The position numbers and the translations under genes are program-made. Of a stretch of DNA of 43,167 nucleotides, positions 16,459 through 24,706 are shown one piece after another. This DNA is from UBA9715 sp003452695. Lineage in GTDB: Bacteria > Actinomycetota > Coriobacteriia > Coriobacteriales > Eggerthellaceae. Numbering within the stretch: position 1 is the stretch's first letter; the number at the start of each line of letters is the position of its first letter. The stretch is taken from assembly GCA_946625225.1 (NCBI GenBank), contig CAMOTA010000011.1:1-43167 (forward strand), given 5' to 3'. The notes under the pieces were generated by a model, which was not told the origin of the DNA, ran no database searches, and was given only the letters and a program-made list of their open reading frames with translations.

Positions 16459-17877
16459 TTACCAGAACTCGGTAACGGTGCGATAGCGGTCGTATTCGGC
16501 ATCGGAGCCGACGAAGCGCGCGCAAATGCGCAGCTTCACGACGCCCTGCCGCTCGGGCAGGTACGCGATTTCGGTTGCGTTCGACCAGTCGCTGACCGCT
16601 TTCCAGTTGGCGGGGTCGGCAGCGTCGGCGTCGTTGTCCAGTTTCAGCATCACCCGATATTCCACCGGGCGCTCGGGGCTTGCAACCGCATGCCATTTCA
16701 GGTGCACGCCGTCGGGCTGCACGGACGACTCGGCGAACACTGCCGCGATGTAGTCCAGCTCGGCGTATTTCTGCTCGGGCGTCATGAACAGGTCGGCAAC
16801 GTTTTCGCCTGCCATGTAGGCCTTCAGGAACTTGGCAAAAGAGCGCGAATACACCTGCGCGCCCTTCAGGTTGCAATGCCAGTTGTCGGCGAAATAATCG
16901 GGCTTCAGGTCGTACAGATCGTCTTCGGCCAGGTTGAAGTCGTATACCGGCTTGCCCATGTCGGCGAACAGGTCCTCGATGTACGAAATGGTCTCGAAGT
17001 ACGTGGAATCGCGGTCGAACACGTCGTGGGATGGCAGGGGCGGCATGATGACCAGCAGGTCGATGCCGCGCTCGTCGCAGTAAGCGCATATTTCGCGTAT
17101 CGTGCGCTCGCGGTCGGGGTCGAGCGTGGCCGTGTCCTCGATGGCTGCAGCGCCCGCCACTTCCTCTTCGTCTTCGGCCTTGTTCACCTGGCGCACGTTG
17201 CTGCCGTTCAAATCCATCGTGCCCTTGCGGGCGCCGTGTCCGAGACCGACGTAGTGCCAGCCTGATTCCAGGCGTTCGGCCATGGCCGCCACGTCCGCAT
17301 GCTCCAGTTTGGCCTTCACGTTTTCGGCCAACGTGGGAATGCGCAGGCTGCGAATGGGATTCGACGCCCAGGGAAACGGGAAGTTCAGCGAATAGGCGCT
17401 CGTGGCGGCACCGTAGTGCCACAGGAACTCGTTGGTCACGGCAAACGTTTCGAGCGGCGTGGCGTACAGGCTGCGATTGTGCATGTAGGCGCTGCCGGGA
17501 TTGGGCGGCGTGCTGCTGGTAAGCGAGTTGAAGGACAGCCCCAATATGGCCCGCGTAATGTGATGATCCTCGTAGGCCGTGCGTATGCCCACGAATGATT
17601 CCTCGATGGATTGGCTCGGAGACGCCAGGTTGTACGACTTTATCCCGCAGGCCTTGTTGATGACGGCGGGGTCGATGCCGTATTCCACGCACGAGGTGCC
17701 GACGAGGATGGTGTCCAGGCTCTTCTGCTTCTCGTAGTCTTGCCAAGCCAGCTGGCTTCGCGACCCGTACGGTTCCAGCACGAAGGTGAGCAGTGCGTTC
17801 ATAAGGGCAAAGAAGGCAATGGCAACAAGCACCTTCGCAACGATTTTCAGGCGACGCGTGGCATTAGAAGTTGGCAT
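16459..17877 (-). CDS. Membrane-anchored SGNH/DltD-like protein, O-acetylation partner of MBOAT
   Basis: A 472-residue protein with one N-terminal transmembrane helix (about 12-33) and a large outside domain. Ser62 in LVGTSCVEYG has the position of the SGNH block I serine. D331 and H334 in FADNWHCNLKGAQ match the DxxH block V, so a Ser-His-Asp triad is present. Such proteins (DltD, AlgX/AlgJ-like) finish transfer of acyl groups exported by an MBOAT protein. Its start overlaps the end of the MBOAT gene by 14 bp, which strongly supports a joint function. The C-terminal part (about 370-472) looks beta-rich and may bind the glycan. The function is deduced from motifs and gene pairing; overall similarity to named families is modest. 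Confidence 0.78.
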   Translation of the reverse strand: MPTSNATRRLKIVAKVLVAIAFFALMNALLTFVLEPYGSRSQLAWQDYEKQKSLDTILVGTSCVEYGIDPAVINKACGIKSYNLASPSQSIEESFVGIRTAYEDHHITRAILGLSFNSLTSSTPPNPGSAYMHNRSLYATPLETFAVTNEFLWHYGAATSAYSLNFPFPWASNPIRSLRIPTLAENVKAKLEHADVAAMAERLESGWHYVGLGHGARKGTMDLNGSNVRQVNKAEDEEEVAGAAAIEDTATLDPDRERTIREICAYCDERGIDLLVIMPPLPSHDVFDRDSTYFETISYIEDLFADMGKPVYDFNLAEDDLYDLKPDYFADNWHCNLKGAQVYSRSFAKFLKAYMAGENVADLFMTPEQKYAELDYIAAVFAESSVQPDGVHLKWHAVASPERPVEYRVMLKLDNDADAADPANWKAVSDWSNATEIAYLPERQGVVKLRICARFVGSDAEYDRYRTVTEFW

Positions 17878-19441
17878 ACAGGAACACCCCGCTCGTCTTC
17901 GTTATGACGACGCCCGCAATGACCAGCACACCCAAGAAGGTGTACAGCAGCAAGCGCACCACCAGCGGAAGCGCCAGCACGCGCGCCCGCACGTCCACCC
18001 CCCGTTCGCGCTGGATGCTTACGATGAAGACGATAACGCCCGCGATGGCGGCGAGCGTCTGCAGCACCCAGCCGTGCAAGATGGAATAAGTCTGGAACCA
18101 CGTGCCGAAATCGGCCAGGTTGAAATTGAAGATGGTGTTGTAGAACCCCTGCAGGCAATCGCCGAAATCCGACAGGCGGTCGAAGTAGCGCCCGATGTTC
18201 ACCAGGAAGAAGGTGCGCAAGATGGCGAACAGGTGGTATCCGCGACCCTCCACGTTTATGTGCAGTTTGTTTCCGAGTGCCACGAACAGCGGTTTCATCA
18301 TGTCGCCCGCCGCTATGATAACGCCGTTGTACAAACCCCACAGCACGTAATGCGTCTCGGCGCCGTGCCACAGGCCCACCAGCAGGAAGACCACGACGTT
18401 GCCGATGCAAGCCGAAAGCGTGCGGCCCACATGCTTGCCCAGATGAGCCGTGCCCCACTTGTTCAGCTTCAGGAGCGACGGGCGCACCGCCAGCGGATAA
18501 AACACGTAGTCGCGCATCCACGCGCCAAGCGACATGTGCCAGCGCCGCCAGAAATCGGAAAGCGACACCGAGAAATACGGCTGGTTGAAGTTCGGTGCCA
18601 TGCGGATGCCGAACAGCTCGGAAACGCCGCGCACGATGTCGATGCCGCCCGAGAAATCGCCGTATTGCTGGAAGGTGTAGAGCAGGATGCCGAAAGCCAC
18701 GACCGAACCCGGCGTGCCCACGCTCATGTTGTCGAGCGCCACCGATATGGTGGATACCAGCGTGTCGGCCATGACGTATTTCTTCAGCAAGCCGAACAGG
18801 ATGAGCAAAAGCGCCCTGCGCGTTTCCTGCATATCGAAGCTGTGGCGTTCGTACAGCTGCGCCGCCATGTCGTCGAAGCGGTTGATGGGGCCCTGGATGA
18901 GCTGCGGGAACCACGACACGAACAACAGATATCTGGCATAGTTGCGCTCGGGCGCGTACTTGCCGTTGTACAAGTCGATGGTGTATCCGATGGATTGGAA
19001 CGTGTAGAACGATATGCCGAGCGGAAGCAGCAGGTGCGACGCCAGGAACGTGGCGTCGGCGCCGAAGCCGGCCAGAAGCGTGTTCCAGTACTTTATGTAG
19101 CCGAGCACGCCGAAGTTCACGAGCATGACTGCCAGCAGCACCAGCCATTTCCGGTGCTTGAAGCGGGCCTTTATGGCCTTTTTCTCCGCGCGGTCGGCCG
19201 CAGTCGCGCGCGCTTTATCGCAACGCGCGTCTATGCGCGCGAACGCCAGCCCCACGAGCCAGGTGGACACGGACGTGAGCACAATGAAGAACAGATTCTG
19301 CCAGCCCGCGAACAGGTAGAACCCCAAGCTGCCGGCAAGCAGCACCACCCATTGCCCGCGCTTGGCAAAGCGTCCCACGGCGTAGTAGAGCGCCATGAGC
19401 GCCGCTACGAACACCACGAATTGCAACGAATAGAACTGCAT
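17864..19441 (-). CDS. MBOAT-family membrane O-acyltransferase (AlgI/DltB-like)
   Basis: A 525-residue multi-pass membrane protein that moves acetyl (acyl) groups across the membrane for polysaccharide O-acylation. ATG 19441 was chosen because MQFYSLQFVVFVAAL aligns with the usual AlgI-like N-terminus; an ATG at 19486 with AAGGG upstream is possible. Conserved features: LGISFYTFQSIGYTIDLY (about 141-158), DFSGGIDIVRGVSELFGI, the SDFWRRWHMSLG motif with His302, and LVGLWHGAETHYVLWG with the invariant catalytic His359. About 11 hydrophobic segments are seen. It is cotranscribed with the SGNH gene downstream. In this locus the likely acceptor is the exported polysaccharide. Confidence 0.92.
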   Translation of the reverse strand: MQFYSLQFVVFVAALMALYYAVGRFAKRGQWVVLLAGSLGFYLFAGWQNLFFIVLTSVSTWLVGLAFARIDARCDKARATAADRAEKKAIKARFKHRKWLVLLAVMLVNFGVLGYIKYWNTLLAGFGADATFLASHLLLPLGISFYTFQSIGYTIDLYNGKYAPERNYARYLLFVSWFPQLIQGPINRFDDMAAQLYERHSFDMQETRRALLLILFGLLKKYVMADTLVSTISVALDNMSVGTPGSVVAFGILLYTFQQYGDFSGGIDIVRGVSELFGIRMAPNFNQPYFSVSLSDFWRRWHMSLGAWMRDYVFYPLAVRPSLLKLNKWGTAHLGKHVGRTLSACIGNVVVFLLVGLWHGAETHYVLWGLYNGVIIAAGDMMKPLFVALGNKLHINVEGRGYHLFAILRTFFLVNIGRYFDRLSDFGDCLQGFYNTIFNFNLADFGTWFQTYSILHGWVLQTLAAIAGVIVFIVSIQRERGVDVRARVLALPLVVRLLLYTFLGVLVIAGVVITKTSGVFLYANF

Positions 19442-19514
19442 CCAACCTGTGCTTCCACGAGCGAAGCACGGCCCCTGCCGCGCCATTCGCCCTTGTCATC
19501 GATTTAGCCCACCT

Positions 19515-19520
19515 ATTCTA
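19515..19520 (-). promoter_or_regulatory. Putative -10 box of the MBOAT-SGNH unit
   Basis: TAGAAT on the minus strand in the context GTAGAATAG, identical to the -10 context of the BTAD regulator. No good -35 box precedes it, which may point to activator dependence. From here to repeat C (19521-19631) nothing else was recognised. Confidence 0.35.
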
Positions 19521-19631
19521 CAAGGTCGCAGCCGCCACCCGCCACGTTCGCCTCATTGCGACCAAATATTCACATGGATTGCTGCTCGCGGGCCTGCGAT
19601 GCGAGGCGGGCCGCGTGCAGCGACCTGCGGC

Positions 19632-19784
19632 GTTACTGGCCGCAGGTCGGCCACGGCGCCTGGCAGCGGAAGGGGATTCGGGCTTGGCTTCGGCTAACCT
19701 ATGTGTGTATTCAATTCAGTGCCTGCAGAATCGCCCTCACCCCCTTCCGCTGCCAGGCACCGTGGCTGACCTGCGGCTAGTAAC
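19632..19784. repeat. Long-hairpin element, copy C (partly diverged)
   Basis: The core (19676-19740) shares ATTCGGGCTTGGCTTCGGCT and TGCCTGCAGAATCGCCCTCA with copies A and B, but its middle is different. The 44-bp arms (19632-19675 and 19741-19784) pair with only three differences, all transitions. Read as plus-strand RNA two of them are G-U pairs and one is a C-A mismatch. Just outside, CGACCTGCGG (19621-19630) pairs with CCGCAGGTCG (19640-19649) within the left arm, giving an alternative fold. It lies in the 449-nt divergent gap between the MBOAT gene and the LicC-LicA gene, upstream of the latter's -10 box. Confidence 0.88.
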
Positions 19785-19844
19785 CTACGGCTTGGATAAC
19801 AACGAAAAGGTTTCGCGATTCGTTCGCTTTGATGTGCCGCATCG

Positions 19845-19850
19845 TATAAA
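19845..19850 (+). promoter_or_regulatory. Putative -10 box of the LicC-LicA fusion gene
   Basis: TATAAA in CGTATAAAATTG, about 40 nt before the chosen ATG and 60 nt after the right arm of repeat C. A convincing -35 box is not seen. Confidence 0.35.
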
Positions 19851-19890
19851 ATTGCGGAAGTTTGAATTGATATTGAACATGGGGGCATGC

Positions 19891-21663
19891 ATGCTGACGA
19901 AAAACCAGTTTTTAGTCCTTGCCGACGCTGCGGTGCATGGAAGGTCGCCGCAACGCACGATAGCGATGAGAGCAGGCGTATCGCTTGGCACCATCAACAC
20001 AGCCACGCGGGCGCTCAGGAAATCCGGCGCCCTCGACACCGATGGCCGCATTACGGAAACGGGTCGCGACATGCTCGAGCCCTATAAGGTGCGCAATGCC
20101 GTTATCATGGCAGCTGGCTTGTCGACACGCTTCGCGCCCATTTCCTACGAGCAGCCCAAGGGCCTTTTGCGCGTGCGTGGGGAAGTGCTCATCGAACGGC
20201 AAATCCGTCAGCTGAAAGAAGCCGGAATCGACGACATAACGGTCGTGGTGGGCTATATGAAGGAGCGCTTCTTCTATTTGGAGGACATGTTCGGCGTGAG
20301 GATTCGCGTGAACGAGGAGTATGCGCACCGCAACAACAATTCCACGCTCATGCTGGTGCGCGAGCAGCTCGGCAACACCTATATCTGCTCGTCTGACAAC
20401 TATTTCACGGAAAACGTCTTCGACCCGTACGTATACCAATCCTTTTATTCGGCAGCATACTTTGCGGGCAAGACCGACGAATACCTGCTGGAAACAGGGC
20501 CTGGCAAGCGAATTACGGGCGTTACCATCGGCGGATCGGACGCATTCGGCATGCTCGGCCATGCGTATTTCGACGACTCATATGCCAAGACGTTTCGGCG
20601 CATCTTGGAAGAAGAGTACGATCGGCCCGGAACGGCGACCAAACTCTGGGAGGACATCTACATCGAGCACCTGCCCGAGCTGCCAATGGTCATGCGCACC
20701 TATGGCGAAGGGGTCATCCACGAATTCGACTCGCTCGACGAGCTGGCAACGTTCGATCCTGCGTTCATCGAAAACGTGGATTCGTCCATCCTGGACAACA
20801 TATGCAAGACGCTGCACGTCGAACGCGCCGACATCAGCGGAATCGAGCCCATTAGCCAGGGCCTGACAAACCTATCCTTCAAATTCGAAGCCGCAGGTCG
20901 CGACTACGTCTACCGCCATCCCGGCGCCGGCACCGACGCCATCATAAACCGCGAAGCAGAGGCCTTTTCGCAAGAGGTTGCCCGCAAACTCGGGCTGGAC
21001 GACACGTTCATCTTCGAGGACGCGCAAGAGGGCTGGAAGATATCGTATTACTTGCACGATTGCTCCGAGCTCGATTACCATGACTGGGACCAGGTGCGCG
21101 AATCGCTGCACATGGTGCGCACGTTGCACCAGAGCAGCTACCGCTCGAAATGGAACTTCGACGTGTACGAGAAGGCAAAGGAGATTGTCGCCCTTATAGA
21201 CGAGCGCCATCGCGCGTCGTTCGACGACTTCAAGACGCTGTTCGACCTCATCGACGGGCTGGCTGCGCACGTGGCATCCGACGGCACACCGCAATGCCTT
21301 TGCCACAACGATTTCTACAGCCCGAACCTGCTCGTCTCACAGGGCAAGATGTACCTCATAGATTGGGAGTATTCGGGCATGTCCGACTATGCCAGCGACT
21401 TGGGCACCTACATTTGCTGCAGCGATTACACGTACGACGAGGCCTGCGCCGTGCTCGCCGAGTACTTCCAGCGCGACCCGACCCCGGCTGAGCTGGCTCA
21501 TTGCATGTCCTACATTGCCATCTCCAGCTACTACTGGTTCGTCTGGGCGTTGTACAAAGACGCCTGCGGCGCACCTGTCGGCGAGTGGCTGTATCTGTGG
21601 TACAAGAACGCGAAGCTGTTCGGCTACAAGGCACGCGAAATCATCGACGCGCAAAGCGGCTAA
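19891..21663 (+). CDS. Winged-helix + LicC cytidylyltransferase + LicA choline kinase fusion
   Basis: A 590-residue three-part protein. Residues 1-62 form a helix-turn-helix/winged-helix unit (RTIAMRAGVSLGTINTATRALRKSG). About 68-300 is a nucleotidyltransferase of the LicC type (AVIMAAGLSTRFAPISYEQPKGLL). About 305-590 is an aminoglycoside-phosphotransferase-like choline kinase of the LicA type, with the catalytic loop CHNDFYSPNLLV (471-482) and metal-binding DWEYSG (491-496). Together the last two would convert choline (or a similar aminoalcohol) to the CDP-activated form for surface phosphocholine. ATG 19891 has GGGGG 5 nt upstream; ATG 19879 lacks one. The long upstream frame through repeat C is not real. 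No LicD transferase or choline transporter is in the window. Substrate is assigned by family only; ethanolamine is possible. Confidence 0.88.
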   Translation: MLTKNQFLVLADAAVHGRSPQRTIAMRAGVSLGTINTATRALRKSGALDTDGRITETGRDMLEPYKVRNAVIMAAGLSTRFAPISYEQPKGLLRVRGEVLIERQIRQLKEAGIDDITVVVGYMKERFFYLEDMFGVRIRVNEEYAHRNNNSTLMLVREQLGNTYICSSDNYFTENVFDPYVYQSFYSAAYFAGKTDEYLLETGPGKRITGVTIGGSDAFGMLGHAYFDDSYAKTFRRILEEEYDRPGTATKLWEDIYIEHLPELPMVMRTYGEGVIHEFDSLDELATFDPAFIENVDSSILDNICKTLHVERADISGIEPISQGLTNLSFKFEAAGRDYVYRHPGAGTDAIINREAEAFSQEVARKLGLDDTFIFEDAQEGWKISYYLHDCSELDYHDWDQVRESLHMVRTLHQSSYRSKWNFDVYEKAKEIVALIDERHRASFDDFKTLFDLIDGLAAHVASDGTPQCLCHNDFYSPNLLVSQGKMYLIDWEYSGMSDYASDLGTYICCSDYTYDEACAVLAEYFQRDPTPAELAHCMSYIAISSYYWFVWALYKDACGAPVGEWLYLWYKNAKLFGYKAREIIDAQSG

Positions 21664-21706
21664 ACGAACGGCTGCAGGACAGCGAGACGACGTCCGCAAG
21701 GTTGCA

Positions 21707-21771
21707 GCCCACGGCCCCGCGCGTTGGCGGGGCCGTGGGCAGTATCCCCGCAAGCTGAAATGAACGGGGAT
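21707..21771. terminator. Two hairpins between convergent genes (likely bidirectional terminator)
   Basis: A perfect 14-bp stem GCCCACGGCCCCGC (21707-21720) / 21727-21740 with a 6-nt loop is followed by a 7-bp stem ATCCCCG (21744-21750) / CGGGGAT (21765-21771). They fill the gap between the stops of the LicC-LicA gene (plus) and the GlfT2-like gene (minus). No U-run is present, as is common for terminators of high-G+C actinobacteria. Confidence 0.65.
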
Positions 21772-21779
21772 GTGCCTTC

Positions 21780-23630
21780 TTATACGTCTTGGCGTACCAG
21801 GTAGTCATGCCAGAATTCGAGGGAAGTCATATCGCCTATCCTGTCGCGATAGCTCTGGGCGACCTCGGCGCCGCGCGCACGGTATTCGCGCATGAGCCGG
21901 CGATAGCGCGCCACGAGGCTCTTGTAGCGAGCGCGGTCGATGGTGCGGATTGCCCCCTGCTTGCCATCGAGGCTCATGGCTACTAGATGCTTGCGCATGG
22001 CCGTCTTGCGCCACGGTGTATGGCATTCCCCCGCTCCCGGGGCAAGCATGCCCGGCGTTTCGCTGAGCAGGAAATCTGGCAGGTAATGGCGGTCGTGAGG
22101 CAGCGTGTTCGCAATCTTTTGCCACAGGGGCGTGTGCTCGCCGCTTTCCAGCCAATCCAGATTTATCTCGAGCTTGCCCATGATGTCCGGGTCCAAGTCG
22201 CCGATTGGTTTGAACTGCTCTGCCTTGGCGCTGTTTGCCTTCACCGTTGCAATGGCGTTGACTTGCATCAGGAACTCCGGGCCTTTCAGGTAATCCTCCA
22301 GCCCATCCAGCCACAGGTCTGCCGCAGCGTAATCCATCGTGCGCAGATAGTAGCGAAACATGCGCCAGAACTGCAGTTGCTGCATGCGCTCGTCGCTTGC
22401 ACCGTGCAGCGCCTGGACGATGGTCATGTTGCGCGCATACTGATAGCACACGATAGCCGCATTGAATCGCCCGGTGAACTGCGCATGCCACACGCAGATG
22501 CCGTTCATGGTCATGTAGGGAGCCCTGCAGCGCAGGCCGTATTCCACGTCGTCGCAGCGTATGAAGAAGGGCATCGGCAGCCCCGCCTGACGAACGAGCT
22601 CGACCGGAATGCAGCTGAACCACCATGCGCCATAGGTGTTCTCCACCTCGACGTCGATAAGCTCGTTGCGCACCATATTCGCCTGTTCACGCATGTCGAA
22701 CGTCGGCTTCACCTTCTGGTAGCCGCCGATGCGCCTTACAAACGCAATGTCCTCGAACTGCACCGAAGGGTGTTCCAGCTGCAGCATGGCGCCGTTCACG
22801 CATGCCTGCTCGTATGCAGGCGTAACCAGCGAAAGCAAGGCATGAAGCCGCCTGAAGCTTTCCACCTGCATGCGCACATCGTCGTCCATGAGCACGACGT
22901 GCGTGAAGGCGCGGTCGGATTCCAACGCCACCATCATGCCGCGCGCGAAGCCGCCCGCACCGCCCACGTTCGGGTTGGGGATGATGGTCACGCCATTGCC
23001 AGACAGCGAATCTGCGTCCAGCGTGCGCCCGTTGTCGACGACGAACATGTGGAAATCCCGCGCCAAATCCTCGTCACCCTCCAAGATGCCCGCGCGTATG
23101 CGCGCGATGTTGGGGACGATGAATTCTTCTTTGCGAAACGTGGTGGTGCACAGCGCCAGGCAAACGGGTCGAACGGTGCGCTCGCCTAGCTCCGTGAAGT
23201 AATAGGCGCTGCGCACGCGAATGCAGCGGCCCGTAGACAGCGCGAAACCTGCAACTGCGCAATCGAGGGGCATTTCGATTTCATAGGCTTTGAAGTCCGG
23301 GCTCGCTTCGACGTCGAGGGCATACGGCACATCGTCTTCGAGCGCACCCGTGTCCGACTCGCGCAAAGCCCGCACCGCAATCGTACCAGCAGCACCTGCC
23401 AGCTCGATATGCAGCTTAATGTTGTCGATTGCCGTGTAGCGCTTCCATTTCACGACCGACACGCTGTTGAAATACGTCGCGAAGTCCACCGTGCCCGACA
23501 CGCGCAGCGATCCTTCCTGCACATCGTACGAGCATGCGGAACCGGCCTGTTCGATATACAAAAGCTCCGTATCGTCGGAAAGATAGTCCTCCGCCTGAAG
23601 CAGCACGCTTGCCAGTTTCACTCGTTGCAT
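21780..23630 (-). CDS. GlfT2-like polymerizing galactofuranosyltransferase (GT2)
   Basis: A 616-residue GT2 enzyme predicted to add galactofuranose from UDP-Galf on the cytoplasmic face. ATG 23630 has GGAGA 5 nt upstream; the longer frame lacks a good site. An N-terminal beta-rich domain (about 25-150) matches the GlfT2 N-domain layout. The GT-A domain follows, with the metal-binding LMDDDV (DDD at 249-251), the catalytic-region RCDDVEYG (358-365) and His382 in VWHAQF. These are the same three elements as in mycobacterial GlfT2. The C-terminal helical region runs from about 400 to 616. The glf gene in the same locus supplies the donor. Last gene of the wzm-wzt-GT run. Confidence 0.88.
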   Translation of the reverse strand: MQRVKLASVLLQAEDYLSDDTELLYIEQAGSACSYDVQEGSLRVSGTVDFATYFNSVSVVKWKRYTAIDNIKLHIELAGAAGTIAVRALRESDTGALEDDVPYALDVEASPDFKAYEIEMPLDCAVAGFALSTGRCIRVRSAYYFTELGERTVRPVCLALCTTTFRKEEFIVPNIARIRAGILEGDEDLARDFHMFVVDNGRTLDADSLSGNGVTIIPNPNVGGAGGFARGMMVALESDRAFTHVVLMDDDVRMQVESFRRLHALLSLVTPAYEQACVNGAMLQLEHPSVQFEDIAFVRRIGGYQKVKPTFDMREQANMVRNELIDVEVENTYGAWWFSCIPVELVRQAGLPMPFFIRCDDVEYGLRCRAPYMTMNGICVWHAQFTGRFNAAIVCYQYARNMTIVQALHGASDERMQQLQFWRMFRYYLRTMDYAAADLWLDGLEDYLKGPEFLMQVNAIATVKANSAKAEQFKPIGDLDPDIMGKLEINLDWLESGEHTPLWQKIANTLPHDRHYLPDFLLSETPGMLAPGAGECHTPWRKTAMRKHLVAMSLDGKQGAIRTIDRARYKSLVARYRRLMREYRARGAEVAQSYRDRIGDMTSLEFWHDYLVRQDV

Positions 23631-23720
23631 CCGAATCTCCCATCTTGCCAGCCAACGCATTCGCCCTTGCGCCGGCATCTGCCTTTTCCGTAAATCCACC
23701 TCGAACACCGCAGCCCTCGC

Positions 23721-24671
23721 TCAGGACCGCGCCCTGCCATCCACGGGGAATTCGATTTCCGGACGGAAGCGCAGACCCTCGATGTTACTCGACACTATGA
23801 TGCCCACCTTTTTCAGCTTATCGCCATCCGAATGCAGCAACACGCGCCCGATATGGCTTGCCGCGCGCGCTGCGAGAAACGCCCAGCCAAACAAACCCTC
23901 TCCTCGATACAGCACGACGTCGTTGCGGTAGATAAGTCTATAGCGGTCGATTCGCTCGGGGACATCGTCCACGATGGTGCCGGCGCCGTTGTTCGCGGAC
24001 GCATGTGTGACCACGCTGCCGCCCACAACGAAACAATCGTAGCAGCGCGATATCCTTCGCGTGAACTCCCAATCGTCTGTCCAGATGAAGAAGTCTTTTA
24101 TCGGAAGGCCCACGGCGCGAATTACGCGGCAGGGCACGAACAGGCTGACAAACGAGGCCAGCGTGCACGGCTGCAAATCGATGTCGAAATCGCGGATATC
24201 GCGCGTCAGCGGATGGCGCTGCACGTTCATCTTGCAGATTTCGCCATCGGTCCAACGAACGACACTTGACAAGAAGCCGTAATCGCCCTGAAGTCCGTAG
24301 TCGGCGTCGACAAGCGCCTGCAGGGCATCGGCGCGGGGAAGGCAATCGTCGTCCATCACCCAGCAGAATTCGAAGCCCATCTCCACGGCCAGCCGCATGC
24401 CGTAGTTGAAGCCTCCTGCACCGCCCAGGTTCTCGCCCGTGTTGCGGTAGACCACCGCCCCTTCCGCAACCAAATCTGCCAGCGCCTCGCGCGTTCCATC
24501 GGTGCTCGCATTGTCGACGATGATAATGGCCAGCGCCTCTTCGGCGGAACAGGGCGCGCCCGTGCCCGGCCCGCGCACGATGCGCTGCGCGCGCAAGCAT
24601 TCGATGCACTGCATCAACAGGTTCTTTCGGTTATAGGTGACAACCACTGCGGCAATGGATTGTTTTGGCAC
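23721..24671 (-). CDS. GlfT1-like glycosyltransferase (GT2)
   Basis: A 316-residue GT2 protein. The start is GTG 24671, with GGAGG at 24679-24683 and 7-nt spacing; the longer ATG frame from 24713 would overlap the upstream stop. The N-terminal AAVVVTYNRKNLL, IIVDNASTDGT (about 50-60), NTGENLGGAGGFNYG and WVMDDDCLP (DDD 107-109) are typical of the rhamnosyl/galactofuranosyl GlfT1 group. IWTDDWEFTRR supplies the second acidic pair. It probably adds the first Galf residue(s) on the lipid-linked primer before the GlfT2-like enzyme extends; the order is inferred from the mycobacterial galactan pathway. A 90-nt gap separates it from the GlfT2-like gene, without an evident promoter. Confidence 0.82.
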   Translation of the reverse strand: MPKQSIAAVVVTYNRKNLLMQCIECLRAQRIVRGPGTGAPCSAEEALAIIIVDNASTDGTREALADLVAEGAVVYRNTGENLGGAGGFNYGMRLAVEMGFEFCWVMDDDCLPRADALQALVDADYGLQGDYGFLSSVVRWTDGEICKMNVQRHPLTRDIRDFDIDLQPCTLASFVSLFVPCRVIRAVGLPIKDFFIWTDDWEFTRRISRCYDCFVVGGSVVTHASANNGAGTIVDDVPERIDRYRLIYRNDVVLYRGEGLFGWAFLAARAASHIGRVLLHSDGDKLKKVGIIVSSNIEGLRFRPEIEFPVDGRARS

Positions 24672-24706
24672 GTGCGAGCCTCCTGCGTTTCCTTGTCCCA
24701 AATCGG

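Noticed and set aside
7154..19784. The three repeats as a CRISPR array or insertion sequence
   Set aside because: Copies are 5-7 kb apart, have no spacer-repeat periodicity, no transposase and no recognisable target-site duplication.
19579..19890. N-terminal extension of the LicC-LicA fusion
   Set aside because: The frame crosses repeat C and the likely -10 box; nothing in it resembles a protein domain.
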